From the IMG/VR virus record IMGVR_UViG_3300025617_000101, positions 1-25,841 of that record: DNA of 25,841 bases; one strand, given 5' to 3'. Source of the stretch: a virus. This document shows, one piece after another, positions 11,817-19,235 of this stretch (position 1 is its first letter; every line of letters starts with the position of its first letter). A model generated the notes under the pieces. That model had not been told where the DNA came from. It made no database searches and saw nothing but the letters and a program-made list of their open reading frames with translations. A program made the translations under genes and the position numbers.

Positions 11817-12380
11817 ATGCTAGAAGTTATTGACAATTTTTTACCACAATCATATCAAGATGAGATAGAACAGACTGTTTCGAGACATGACTTTCCGTGG
11901 TACTACCAACCAAACATTACAACAGGTAAACCTAAAGTACAAGACAACCGTTTTATGTACAGTCACGGGTTTACTCATCAGTTTTATCATCAAGAGCACG
12001 GAGTGCAAAGTGCGTTTTGGGGACTTGTACAAAACCTACAACATTTTGTTCCTCACAACACTATGGGATATTATAGGCTGAAAGCAAACTTGACTGTGCC
12101 AGTTACTGGCTGGTCCAATGATACAGTCCAAGAGCCGCATGTTGATATGCCTATTCCTCATCTCGTATGTTTATACTATGCAAATGATAGTGACGGCGAT
12201 ACATTCTTCTTTGATCAAACGTTCAACGAAAAGGCTGAGCCAGACGAATTTACAGTACTCAAAAGAGTTACTCCAAAGAAAGGCCGAGCAGTTATTTTTG
12301 ACGGGCTTCGTTATCATGGTAGTAACAATCCTATAGAAACTCAAGCAAGATTTATTATTAATGCAGGACTGATTATATGA
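11817..12380 (+). CDS. 2OG-Fe(II) oxygenase A, 187 aa
   Basis: A 2-oxoglutarate/Fe(II)-dependent dioxygenase of the prolyl-4-hydroxylase-like type common in marine phages. The metal triad is H108-x-D110 (EPHVDMP) and H167 (LRYHGSN), with R178 in ARFIINAG as the 2OG-binding residue. The conserved stretch YYANDSDGDTFFFD sits between them. Substrate unknown. No Shine-Dalgarno sequence precedes ATG 11817; the nearby ACTAATTAT may be a weak late box. Its stop overlaps the start of a close paralogue. Confidence 0.88.
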   Translation: MLEVIDNFLPQSYQDEIEQTVSRHDFPWYYQPNITTGKPKVQDNRFMYSHGFTHQFYHQEHGVQSAFWGLVQNLQHFVPHNTMGYYRLKANLTVPVTGWSNDTVQEPHVDMPIPHLVCLYYANDSDGDTFFFDQTFNEKAEPDEFTVLKRVTPKKGRAVIFDGLRYHGSNNPIETQARFIINAGLII

Positions 12381-12955
12381 TAGAGGTTGTTGATAATTTC
12401 TTACCTGAAAGTTATGCAGATGAGATTGAAACTACTTTAGGGAACTACAACTTCCCTTGGTACTATAGGCCAAGTATTAATAACGGCAAGCCTAAACTAC
12501 ATGACTCACGGTTTAAGTATGCTCACGGATTTGTTCATAACTTTTTTAATGACGAACAAGGACCCATGAGTAATTATTATCCTACAGTTAGCACACTTAA
12601 ATACTTTGCAGAGAAACATGGCTTTAATAATAGCGGCTATCACAGACTGAAAGCAAACTTAAATGTACAAATACCTAACTGGCAAGATGGACAATGTCAA
12701 GAACCTCATACTGATATGCCCAGCGATCATATGGTACTCATCTATTATGTTAATGATAGCGATGGGGATACTTTTATATTCGATCGTAAGTTTGATCCTA
12801 TGGATCCCAACCCTGGTGAGTTTAATATCAAACAAAGAGTAAGTCCTAAAAAAGGAAGAGCCTTACTATTTGACGGTAACTTTTATCATGCCGGAAGTTA
12901 TCCTATCCAGCACAGTCATAGGATAATGCTTAACGCAAACCTAATTACTACTTAA
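12377..12955 (+). CDS. 2OG-Fe(II) oxygenase B, paralogue of A, 192 aa
   Basis: Tandem duplicate of the preceding gene. Both begin M-[LI]-E-V-[IV]-D-N-F-L-P and share FPWYY, GKPK and YxNDSDGDTF. Metal ligands are H111-x-D113 (EPHTDMP) and H171 (NFYHAGS), with R182 (SHRIMLNAN) for 2OG. ATG 12377 overlaps the stop of gene A as ATGA. The two are clearly diverged at the protein level, so the duplication is old or they came from related phages; they may have different substrates or form a heterodimer. Confidence 0.88.
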   Translation: MIEVVDNFLPESYADEIETTLGNYNFPWYYRPSINNGKPKLHDSRFKYAHGFVHNFFNDEQGPMSNYYPTVSTLKYFAEKHGFNNSGYHRLKANLNVQIPNWQDGQCQEPHTDMPSDHMVLIYYVNDSDGDTFIFDRKFDPMDPNPGEFNIKQRVSPKKGRALLFDGNFYHAGSYPIQHSHRIMLNANLITT

Positions 12956-12970
12956 TCATTATCTGCGCAC

Positions 12971-12977
12971 ATAAATA
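12971..12977 (+). promoter_or_regulatory. Late promoter box of the ALA synthase gene
   Basis: ATAAATA followed by GTTGC and then ATG 12983. The start site would lie at or within a few bases of the ATG. Confidence 0.6.
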
Positions 12978-12982
12978 GTTGC

Positions 12983-14179
12983 ATGATAGACAAGACACCG
13001 TTTGAAAATCTAATCAACAGCCTAAAAGATGACGGAAAGTATCGTACGTTTAACGACATATTGCGTGAACGTGGAGAGTTTCCTAATGCTATCTGGTACG
13101 GCAAATATGCAATTAAGAACATTGTGAATTGGTGCTCAAACGATTATCTTGGCATGGGTCAGAACAAGGTTGTTCTAGACGCAATGCATACTGCACTAGA
13201 TCAAACTGGAGCAGGCTCGGGCGGCACCCGTAACATTGCAGGCACATCTCACTATCACGTGGCGCTCGAATACGAGTTGGCTCATTTGCATAGCAAAGAG
13301 TCGTCGCTCTTATTCACGTCTGCTTATGTAGCAAACGAATGGAGTCTGGTGGCACTAAAACGCATCATTCCCGACATTGTGTTCCTAAGTGACAGCAAGA
13401 ATCACGCTTCCTTAATACAAGGAATCCGACACAGTGGTGCTGACAAACAAATATTCAGGCACAATGATCTTGACCACCTAGAGGAATTACTAAGAGACGT
13501 CGAAGGCACCCCTTGCATAGTCTTCGAATCCGTGTATAGCATGGACGGGTACGTGAGTAAACTTCCAGAGATTTGTGCATTAGCAGAAAAGTACAATGCC
13601 ATTACCTATCTTGATGAAGTTCATGCAGTGGGGCTGTACGGGAGTACAGGCGCGGGGTATGCAGATGAACTTGGCTGTCTTGACAAGATAGATATCCTAA
13701 ATGGTACACTTGGTAAAGCCTTTGGGGTGCAGGGCGGATACATAGCAGGGAATCGCTCTGTCATAGACGCTATCCGCTCTGTCGCCTCAGGCTTTATTTT
13801 TACAACATCAATGAGTCCTGTACTTTGTGCAGGGGCATTGGCAAGTGTAAAGTATCTTAAGGATCATAACGAACTAAGACAACAACACCAACAAAGAGCG
13901 AAGGCTCTAAAAGTAGCATTGGCTAACGCAGAGATCCCTGTAATGGAAAACTCAACACATATTGTTCCAGTAATGATAGGTGACGCTAAACAAGCAAAAG
14001 CAATGAGCGATTTGTTATTAGACGATTATAATATCTATTGCCAAAGTATTAACTATCCAACTGTTGAAGTAGGAACAGAACGCTTGCGTTTTGCTCCCAC
14101 ACCATATCATACAGATGCTATGGTCAGCAACTTAATTGATAGTTTGCGTAAGGTTTTTAAGCGTAGCCAAGGATACTGA
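12983..14179 (+). CDS. hemA: 5-Aminolevulinate synthase (ALAS), 398 aa
   Basis: Complete PLP enzyme of the alpha-oxoamine synthase family that joins glycine and succinyl-CoA to 5-aminolevulinate, the first step of heme in the Shemin pathway. Diagnostic regions: NDYLGMGQ (53-60), [17 protein letters not shown] (76-92), [14 protein letters not shown] (136-149), [12 protein letters not shown] (209-220) and GTLGKAFG (241-248) with K245 as the PLP lysine, then FIFTTSMSP (271-279). GTRNIAGT and the late FAPTPYHT favour ALAS over its relatives KBL and BioF. Length matches bacterial ALAS (about 400). No ribosome site; late box 5 nt upstream. Function in the phage is presumably extra heme or other tetrapyrrole. 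Confidence 0.95.
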   Translation: MIDKTPFENLINSLKDDGKYRTFNDILRERGEFPNAIWYGKYAIKNIVNWCSNDYLGMGQNKVVLDAMHTALDQTGAGSGGTRNIAGTSHYHVALEYELAHLHSKESSLLFTSAYVANEWSLVALKRIIPDIVFLSDSKNHASLIQGIRHSGADKQIFRHNDLDHLEELLRDVEGTPCIVFESVYSMDGYVSKLPEICALAEKYNAITYLDEVHAVGLYGSTGAGYADELGCLDKIDILNGTLGKAFGVQGGYIAGNRSVIDAIRSVASGFIFTTSMSPVLCAGALASVKYLKDHNELRQQHQQRAKALKVALANAEIPVMENSTHIVPVMIGDAKQAKAMSDLLLDDYNIYCQSINYPTVEVGTERLRFAPTPYHTDAMVSNLIDSLRKVFKRSQGY

Positions 14180-14189
14180 AAGGAATAAC

Positions 14190-14609
14190 ATGAATAAAAT
14201 AAAAAAATATCTATGGATGGGACTTGGTTTCTTATCTTTAGGAATGGCATACATTGGAGTAATAGTTCCGGGCATTCCATTCAGTATCTTCTTAGTGTTC
14301 TCGGCATATTGTTTTGCTAAGAGCAGTAAGCGTATGCATGATTGGTTATACAATCACAAATACTTTGGACCGTTCCTAACTAATTGGGTACAGAAAAGAG
14401 TATTCCCTACCAAAGGCAAGTATGCGATGGTGGCAGTAATGTCGTCCTCGTTAGCATTCCTTTGGTTTACAACAGGCAACATCAAAGCAGTACTATGGAG
14501 CGGAGGCTTTATGGCATTGGTCGCTCTGTGGGCATGGCGTTTTCCAGGTTCAGTTGCCGAACACGAAAAGCGTACTAAATTAGGCAAGAGGATTGGATGG
14601 CTCAAATAG
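14190..14609 (+). CDS. DUF454 (YbaN-like) membrane protein, 139 aa
   Basis: The N-terminal part LGFLSLGMAYIGVIVPGIPFSIFLVFSAYCFAKSSKRMHDWL followed by NHKYFGPFLTNW is the DUF454/YbaN signature: two hydrophobic segments, a P-G-x-P turn, A-x-C-F-A-[KR]-S-S and a [NH]-x-x-F-G-P. Two more spans lie around residues 75-110. AAGGA precedes ATG 14190, 10 nt after the ALAS stop, so the two are one operon. Cellular DUF454 proteins have no proven role, but some lie near heme-uptake genes; with ALAS next door a heme link is possible. Confidence 0.85.
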   Translation: MNKIKKYLWMGLGFLSLGMAYIGVIVPGIPFSIFLVFSAYCFAKSSKRMHDWLYNHKYFGPFLTNWVQKRVFPTKGKYAMVAVMSSSLAFLWFTTGNIKAVLWSGGFMALVALWAWRFPGSVAEHEKRTKLGKRIGWLK

Positions 14610-15166
14610 ATAGTATTGTTACTTGGGACAACTTCTTCCCTGACGATGTGTTTGCAGACCTTATTGCAAAAAGTGAATATGTTCCGTGGAAGTATTGTGA
14701 AGTAGTGAGTGAAAGTTCAGGACTTACACAAGAGCACCTTGTTGAACGTTTTATGACGTGGAACATATATGAAGAAGGTGCAATTCATTTTGATCCAATG
14801 AATATTATGCAACCCATTGACGAGTATTGTCGTACTAATATTCAACAAACCTATCCCGATGCAGATGTGCATGACATGAAACGATTGCGCTTTAATGGCA
14901 CTATGAAAGGTGAAGGTTATGTAATGTGGCCACACGCAGATATACATGGTGACCAACCAACTGTCTACACTATTGTTGTATATCTAAATGGCGATGGTGG
15001 CACATCTTTTTACGATCAAAAAGGTGGCAACATAATTAAGACAGTAGACTTCAAACCTAATCGTGCAGTAATGTTTCCAAGCACAATGTGGCACAATGCT
15101 GAATCACCAACACAAAGTTATTTTAGAACGAGTCTTGGTATAGTTTATATGATTGATAATATTTAG
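14597..15166 (+). CDS. 2OG-Fe(II) oxygenase C, 189 aa
   Basis: A third dioxygenase, distinct from A and B. Metal ligands: H113-x-D115 (WPHADIHGD) and H166 (TMWHNAES), with R177 (YFRTSLGIVY) for 2OG. The strand YTIVVYLNGDGGTSFYD is typical of the phage prolyl-hydroxylase-like group. It overlaps the DUF454 gene by 13 nt, with AGAGG before its ATG, so it belongs to the ALAS operon. Substrate unknown; a strong two-way terminator follows. Confidence 0.87.
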   Translation: MAQIDSIVTWDNFFPDDVFADLIAKSEYVPWKYCEVVSESSGLTQEHLVERFMTWNIYEEGAIHFDPMNIMQPIDEYCRTNIQQTYPDADVHDMKRLRFNGTMKGEGYVMWPHADIHGDQPTVYTIVVYLNGDGGTSFYDQKGGNIIKTVDFKPNRAVMFPSTMWHNAESPTQSYFRTSLGIVYMIDNI

Positions 15167-15167
15167 A

Positions 15168-15197
15168 AATAAGCCCCCATTGGGGGCTTATTGTTTT
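15168..15197. terminator. Strong bidirectional terminator
   Basis: 11-bp stem AATAAGCCCCC / GGGGGCTTATT, loop ATT, with GTTTT on the plus side and A-rich DNA on the other. It lies between two convergent genes and can end both. Confidence 0.9.
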
Positions 15198-15372
15198 AAC
15201 GCATGTTTGGTTTAATACCATGTATTAAACATTGATATGCATAGTTAGGATCGTTACGATATTCCGTTTCTACCCAACGCTGAACATCAGCGTGTCTCTT
15301 TGTATTTGCTTGGGACAGGGATGAGACAGCAGTCATCATCACACGACCCAGTGCTTTTGCTATCTGTGTCAT
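15196..15372 (-). CDS. Small minus-strand protein inside the late region, 58 aa
   Basis: ATG 15372 to TAA at 15196-15198 encodes a basic helical protein (MTQIAKALGRVMMTAVSSLS, then KRHADVQRWVETEYRNDPNYAYQCLIHG). AAGGA lies 8 nt upstream, and the gene ends exactly at the bidirectional terminator. On the minus strand a CATAAATA box at 15459-15466 would give an 85-nt leader with hairpins (15404-15413 and 15414-15429). No family recognised. Confidence 0.65.
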   Translation of the reverse strand: MTQIAKALGRVMMTAVSSLSQANTKRHADVQRWVETEYRNDPNYAYQCLIHGIKPNMR

Positions 15373-15458
15373 TTTGTTTTCCTTATGTAATGATGTCGTT
15401 TAAGGCGGACGCCAGTTGTGCTACCAACTACTCAGGTCGAGAACTTATCTTGCCGTAC

Positions 15459-15466
15459 TATTTATG
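15459..15466 (-). promoter_or_regulatory. Late promoter box (minus strand)
   Basis: CATAAATA on the minus strand, about 87 nt before ATG 15372; diverges from the plus-strand box at 15502-15509. Confidence 0.5.
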
Positions 15467-15501
15467 TATAACCCACTTGACATACAAATTAATGGTGTTA
15501 C

Positions 15502-15509
15502 TATAAATA
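15502..15509 (+). promoter_or_regulatory. Perfect T4-type late promoter
   Basis: TATAAATA, with a TTGACA at 15477-15482 upstream (19 bp from TATAAA). It drives the structured leader and transporter gene. Confidence 0.72.
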
Positions 15510-15513
15510 ATCG

Positions 15514-15604
15514 TAGGAGCATTGGGCTCCGTGCAGGGCAACGTTGAGCCCTGTCTTAGTATGTGAGCGCCGTGGTAAAAGCGGCAAGCAGAGGAGAAAT
15601 AATA
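15514..15604 (+). ncRNA. Structured 5' leader of the PiT-like gene
   Basis: About 90 nt between a perfect late promoter and ATG 15605 with three hairpins: GGAGC/GCTCC (15516-15530), CAGGGC/GCCCTG (15534-15553) and GCCG/CGGC (15569-15585), then an unpaired GAGGAG ribosome site. The density of GC stems is high for this AT-rich region. It may control translation or stability. Confidence 0.5.
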
Positions 15605-16564
15605 ATGGACGCACTCACCCTATGGATGGCTGTTGGTTTCCTGTTCGCAGGTTACGCAGTTATCGCAAATGATAGTGTACAAACTCTCGGTACATGGATC
15701 GCAAGTAATAACGAACGTTTTAATTGGAAAGTGATGTGGGGAGCGGCTAGTGCTGTTCTACTGTATACACTTTGGTATGGTTGGTACGCCAACGGTGGAG
15801 ATATTAGTTATGGACGACTAAACAAAATACCGTTTCAAGAGATACAATGGTATCATGCTATGGCACCGGGTCTACTATTAATACTCACACGAATAGGTGT
15901 ACCGGTATCAACTTCCTTTCTAGTGTTGAGTGCTTTCGCAAGTACCTTTGTGCTGGAAAAGATGTTGATGAAAAGCATGATGGGCTATGCAGTCGCGGCT
16001 GTGGCGGCATATTGTATTTGGATAGTAGTTACTCGACTACTCGACGAAGCAAAGCCTGTTAAAGAAGAACATAAACGAGCATGGCGAATAGCACAATGGG
16101 TGACAACAGGCTTCCTGTGGTTTACTTGGCTAAGTCATGACATGGCAAACATTGCTGTGTTCCTTCCAAGACAAGTTCCATGGGACCTAATGATCCTAGT
16201 GAGTCTTGTGTTTGTTGTAGGACTTGCGTTTATGTTTAAAGAAGGCGGAGGAAAGATTCAAAAGATTGTACTTGAGAAACACAATACTAGATATGTAAGA
16301 AGTGCTACCATCATTGATGGTGTGTACTGGCTAATATTGTTTTTCTTTAAAGAACTAAACGATATTCCAATGTCAACAACATGGGTGTTCGTAGGTTTAC
16401 TGTGTGGACGAGAACTTGCTATGGCAACTATAACAGGCAAGGAAAAGTTCAAGACAGTGTTTCCGTTAGTGACCAAAGACTTCTTCAAGATGATGATTGG
16501 ACTAGGTGCTTCGGTAGGCGTAGTGTTAATGATACACTATGTTATAGTACCAAACGGACTGTAA
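15605..16564 (+). CDS. PiT-like (inorganic phosphate transporter family) membrane protein, 319 aa
   Basis: Polytopic inner-membrane protein with about nine hydrophobic spans. It shows the inverted-repeat plan of the PiT family: VIANDSVQTLGTWIAS (19-34) and FTWLSHDMANIAVFLPR (173-189) match the two PiT signatures (GxNDxANxxGT and SHGxNDxANxxxP), and GVPVSTSFLVLSAFAS (98-113) and DIPMSTTWVFVGLLCG (253-268) match the paired (I/V)PxST motifs. It is shorter than cellular PiT (400-500 residues) and the second ND has become HD. ATG 15605 has GAGGAG upstream. Substrate could be phosphate or another anion; this rests on motif reading only. Confidence 0.72.
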   Translation: MDALTLWMAVGFLFAGYAVIANDSVQTLGTWIASNNERFNWKVMWGAASAVLLYTLWYGWYANGGDISYGRLNKIPFQEIQWYHAMAPGLLLILTRIGVPVSTSFLVLSAFASTFVLEKMLMKSMMGYAVAAVAAYCIWIVVTRLLDEAKPVKEEHKRAWRIAQWVTTGFLWFTWLSHDMANIAVFLPRQVPWDLMILVSLVFVVGLAFMFKEGGGKIQKIVLEKHNTRYVRSATIIDGVYWLILFFFKELNDIPMSTTWVFVGLLCGRELAMATITGKEKFKTVFPLVTKDFFKMMIGLGASVGVVLMIHYVIVPNGL

Positions 16565-16569
16565 TAATT

Positions 16570-16598
16570 AAGGCAGGGTGCAACGGCTCTGCCTTTTC
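16570..16598 (+). terminator. Intrinsic terminator
   Basis: 7-bp stem AAGGCAG/CTGCCTT with a 12-nt loop and a TTTTCTATT tail, just after the transporter gene. Confidence 0.75.
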
Positions 16599-16634
16599 TA
16601 TTGAGGTTGTAACACTAACAACATAATTACTATT

Positions 16635-17378
16635 ATGAATATTACTATCGCAGGCTATGGGTTCGTTGGCCAAGCACATTACGAACTACTCAAAGATTTC
16701 TTTGACATAACAATTTATGATCCTGCGAAGGGCCATAATAATTTTGGCAACCCAGATGCAGTTATTATATGTGTGAGTACACCACAAGGCTCGCACGGAG
16801 GCTGTCATATGGATAATGTGTATGACGTTATTGATCGTAGTCCTAAGGTTCCTATTCTAATTAAAAGTACAATCAGTGTGGAAGGTTGGGATATGATTGA
16901 ACATTGTTTCCCAATGCATAGTTTAACTTTCTCACCAGAGTTCCTACGTGCGGCAACAGCAGTAGAAGATTTTAAAAATACTAAAACTATTTTGTTAGGT
17001 GGCGGCAACACATCCGTTTGGGCTGATGTGTTTATTAAGGCAATGGGTAAAATTAACATCAGTGTTGCACAACCCAAAGAACTAATCCTAGCCAAGTACG
17101 CTCGCAATAGTTTTCTTGCTCTTAAGGTTGCATACTTTAATCAAATGTATGACTTATGCAACTCTCTTAATATTGATTATGCATCAGTAGCCGAGTATAC
17201 TGGAATGGACAATCGTATCGGTAATAGTCATATGGAGATAACTGACCAGCGTGGCTTTGGTGGACATTGCTTTCCTAAAGATACTAGCGCACTCGTAGTA
17301 ACAGGCCAACGCGGTAACGTTGACCTGTCAATTTTGAAAGAAGCAATTAATTACAATAAAAGTATTCGTAAAGATTAA
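16635..17378 (+). CDS. Short UDP-glucose/GDP-mannose dehydrogenase-like protein, 247 aa
   Basis: N-terminal Rossmann domain with G-x-G-x-x-G (GYGFVG, residues 7-12) and STPQG (48-52), then SPEFLR (100-105, E102), LAKYARNSFLALKVAYFN (152-169, K154) and GGHCFPKD (209-216) with the catalytic Cys 212. These are the dehydrogenase hallmarks. At 247 residues it lacks the C-terminal UDP-sugar-binding domain of cellular enzymes (about 390-450 residues), so it may use a different substrate or act as a partial enzyme. Start ATG 16635 has no Shine-Dalgarno sequence. It is followed tail-to-tail by the lipase gene. Confidence 0.85.
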   Translation: MNITIAGYGFVGQAHYELLKDFFDITIYDPAKGHNNFGNPDAVIICVSTPQGSHGGCHMDNVYDVIDRSPKVPILIKSTISVEGWDMIEHCFPMHSLTFSPEFLRAATAVEDFKNTKTILLGGGNTSVWADVFIKAMGKINISVAQPKELILAKYARNSFLALKVAYFNQMYDLCNSLNIDYASVAEYTGMDNRIGNSHMEITDQRGFGGHCFPKDTSALVVTGQRGNVDLSILKEAINYNKSIRKD

Positions 17379-18157
17379 TGCTGGCTGTTCTCTTTACCTG
17401 AAGCATACATTTCTAAATAGTTTATATAGTTGGTCATTGAGTGATCTGAAAAGTTATCGATTTGACCTTTCTTCAGTCCCATCCACATACCACGCAACTT
17501 ATCTTTAAACAACTGCCAACCTGTAGGCTTGCGAACATTGCCGTATGCGTTTAGATAATGTAGTTCTCCGTGATGTTTGTAACCCATCACAGCAAGAGGA
17601 ACAGTAGTGACGATGTCGTTGTTGTTCTTCCAGCGATGATGTGTTACACCTAAATTATCACAGTATGCTTTCCAGCCCACCCTTGGCGAACCATATGTAT
17701 ACAGTTCTTGTACAGGTTCAATGCCTGGATATAAGTGACAACGGCTTGCCATAATGGTTGCCATTGCGGCTCCTAAACTGTGTCCACAGAACCAAATCTT
17801 TTTCTTATCGTTTGCTTTGCGTTGTAAATCTTCTAACACCATTGGCCATAGTTCGTCTACTTCTGCTTTGAAGCCTTGATGCACTCTACTAATAGTTTCG
17901 GCTATTACTGGTAGTGCTTTTAGATCTGCTTTGATGTCGTTAAACTCTGTTGGCTCTGTGCCTCGACACGCAATGACTAAGTCTTCTTTGTTCATAAAGC
18001 GGTATGCCTGTGCGCCGTCTTTTGCGTAAAACTCGGTCGTTGTAAAACCTAATTTACGTGCTTGTTTTGTTGCAGACTCCTCGTCCAAGTAGGCAATTTG
18101 TGCTAATTGAGCGAATAAGAGACTGCGTTCTTTGATATCTTGTGTTATAATACTCAT
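17375..18157 (-). CDS. Class-3 lipase-like alpha/beta hydrolase, 260 aa
   Basis: Contains GHSLGAA with nucleophile S127, an acid candidate D181 (NNNDIVTTVP) and H239 (SDHSMTNY), the triad of the Lipase_3 family, plus CRGTEPTEFND (64-74), which matches the oxyanion-side RGT motif. No signal peptide, so it would act inside the cell or be carried in the virion. ATG 18157 has GGGAGGG upstream. A minus-strand late box at 18180-18187 drives it, back-to-back with a plus-strand box. It could hydrolyse host lipids late in infection. Confidence 0.87.
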   Translation of the reverse strand: MSIITQDIKERSLLFAQLAQIAYLDEESATKQARKLGFTTTEFYAKDGAQAYRFMNKEDLVIACRGTEPTEFNDIKADLKALPVIAETISRVHQGFKAEVDELWPMVLEDLQRKANDKKKIWFCGHSLGAAMATIMASRCHLYPGIEPVQELYTYGSPRVGWKAYCDNLGVTHHRWKNNNDIVTTVPLAVMGYKHHGELHYLNAYGNVRKPTGWQLFKDKLRGMWMGLKKGQIDNFSDHSMTNYINYLEMYASGKENSQH

Positions 18158-18179
18158 ATGTGCCCTCCCGGTTCAAACA

Positions 18180-18187
18180 TATTTATT
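18180..18187 (-). promoter_or_regulatory. Late promoter box (minus strand)
   Basis: AATAAATA on the minus strand, 22 nt before the lipase start; diverges from 18197-18204. Confidence 0.55.
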
Positions 18188-18196
18188 TGTAAAAGC

Positions 18197-18204
18197 CATA
18201 AATA
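18197..18204 (+). promoter_or_regulatory. Late promoter box
   Basis: CATAAATA followed by GTTAT, 19 nt before ATG 18224. Confidence 0.6.
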
Positions 18205-18223
18205 GTTATAAGGAAACTGTGTT

Positions 18224-18484
18224 ATGAAAAAACGAACTAGATCAATATTAGAAGAACTAAACAATCTGCATCGCGAACGTGACAACGATTCGTTTATTGC
18301 CACCACTGGTACAAACATTATTGAAAGTGCTGTGAACTTGATTGGGAAGATCAATGAAACTTACGGTGAGCAAGAAGCGTTGGATCTAGAGCGAAGATTC
18401 CTAAACAGTATTAGAACAGGCGACTCTAAAAAGTTTCGCAGAGGAGTTCAAAAAGTTCAGGAGAGTAAACGTAATGATTCTTAA
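18224..18484 (+). CDS. Conserved marine T4-like phage protein, 86 aa
   Basis: The sequence SILEELNNLHRERDND near the N-terminus, IIESAVNLIGKINETYG in the middle and FLNSIRTGDSKKFRRGVQK at the end follow a small protein family I associate with marine T4-like phages. It is charged and helical, with no enzyme motif. AAGGA lies 9 nt before ATG 18224. It overlaps the next gene by 11 nt and opens the operon of the nucleotidyltransferase-like proteins. Residues ILE before E could be a prohead protease site. Confidence 0.75.
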   Translation: MKKRTRSILEELNNLHRERDNDSFIATTGTNIIESAVNLIGKINETYGEQEALDLERRFLNSIRTGDSKKFRRGVQKVQESKRNDS

Positions 18485-19235
18485 AGAAGGCGGCAACGTA
18501 TTCAAAAACGACAGCGGCGAAGCATCAACACAACGTATTAATCAAGCCGATGTTGACCCTACACTAGCATGGGCAGAAAAGATTGTTGGACTAGATTTGG
18601 TCAACAACAAACTTGGCTCAACAGGTATTCGCAGTACTAGCGGAGACTTAGACATTGCAGTAGACAAGGACAAATACAACAAAGATCAAATTGTTGCTAA
18701 ACTAAAAGCATGGAAGGACAAGAACGCCCCTAACGATGATGACCGTGCATGGATTGCAAAGTCAGGCATCAATGTGCATTTTAAAACTCCGATCAAAGGA
18801 GATGCTAAGAACGGGTTTGTACAACTAGATTTAATGTTTGGCGAGCCTGAGTTCATGAAGTTTGCTATGAAGGGTGCAGGCGATAACACGCCGTACAAAG
18901 GAGTGCATAGAGCAATCCTTATTTCAAGTATTGCAAAGTATCATGGTTATAAATTTAATAGTCAAACAGGACTTGTAGACAGAATTACAAATAAAACAAT
19001 TTCAAAAAATGCAGACGAGATTGCACAATACATTTTAGGTGACAATGCCAAAGGCACTGACTTAGACAGTGTAGAAACTATTGTTGCTAAGATCAAAACT
19101 GATCCTAATTACAAAGCAATGGTAGATGATGCAAGAAAGTATTTTGAAAAAGACGGACTTGAACTGCCTGAAGCAGTACAATACGAAGGCCGTGAATGGT
19201 TTAGAAAAACATTGGACTTGCTAAATGAGGTATAA
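18474..19235 (+). CDS. Nucleotidyltransferase-fold protein, 253 aa
   Basis: Residues 48-64 (GSTGIRSTSGDLDIAVD) give the pol-beta-like nucleotidyltransferase signature: G-S, then D58-x-D60, with a third acid at D119 (VQLDLMF). The N-terminal MILKEGGN includes LKE before G, a possible prohead protease site. The rest (YKGVHRAILISSIAKYHG; FEKDGLELPEAVQ) is conserved-looking but unnamed. It overlaps its neighbours on both sides and sits directly before a ligase-like protein. Nucleotide and acceptor are unknown; it might modify RNA, protein or a small molecule in the host. Confidence 0.75.
   Translation: MILKEGGNVFKNDSGEASTQRINQADVDPTLAWAEKIVGLDLVNNKLGSTGIRSTSGDLDIAVDKDKYNKDQIVAKLKAWKDKNAPNDDDRAWIAKSGINVHFKTPIKGDAKNGFVQLDLMFGEPEFMKFAMKGAGDNTPYKGVHRAILISSIAKYHGYKFNSQTGLVDRITNKTISKNADEIAQYILGDNAKGTDLDSVETIVAKIKTDPNYKAMVDDARKYFEKDGLELPEAVQYEGREWFRKTLDLLNEV

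Noticed and set aside
15400-15450. Minus-strand sequence resembling a tRNA D-arm (AGTTGGTAGCACAACT).
   Set aside because: No acceptor stem, anticodon arm or T-arm could be placed around it; it is better read as a small hairpin in an mRNA leader.
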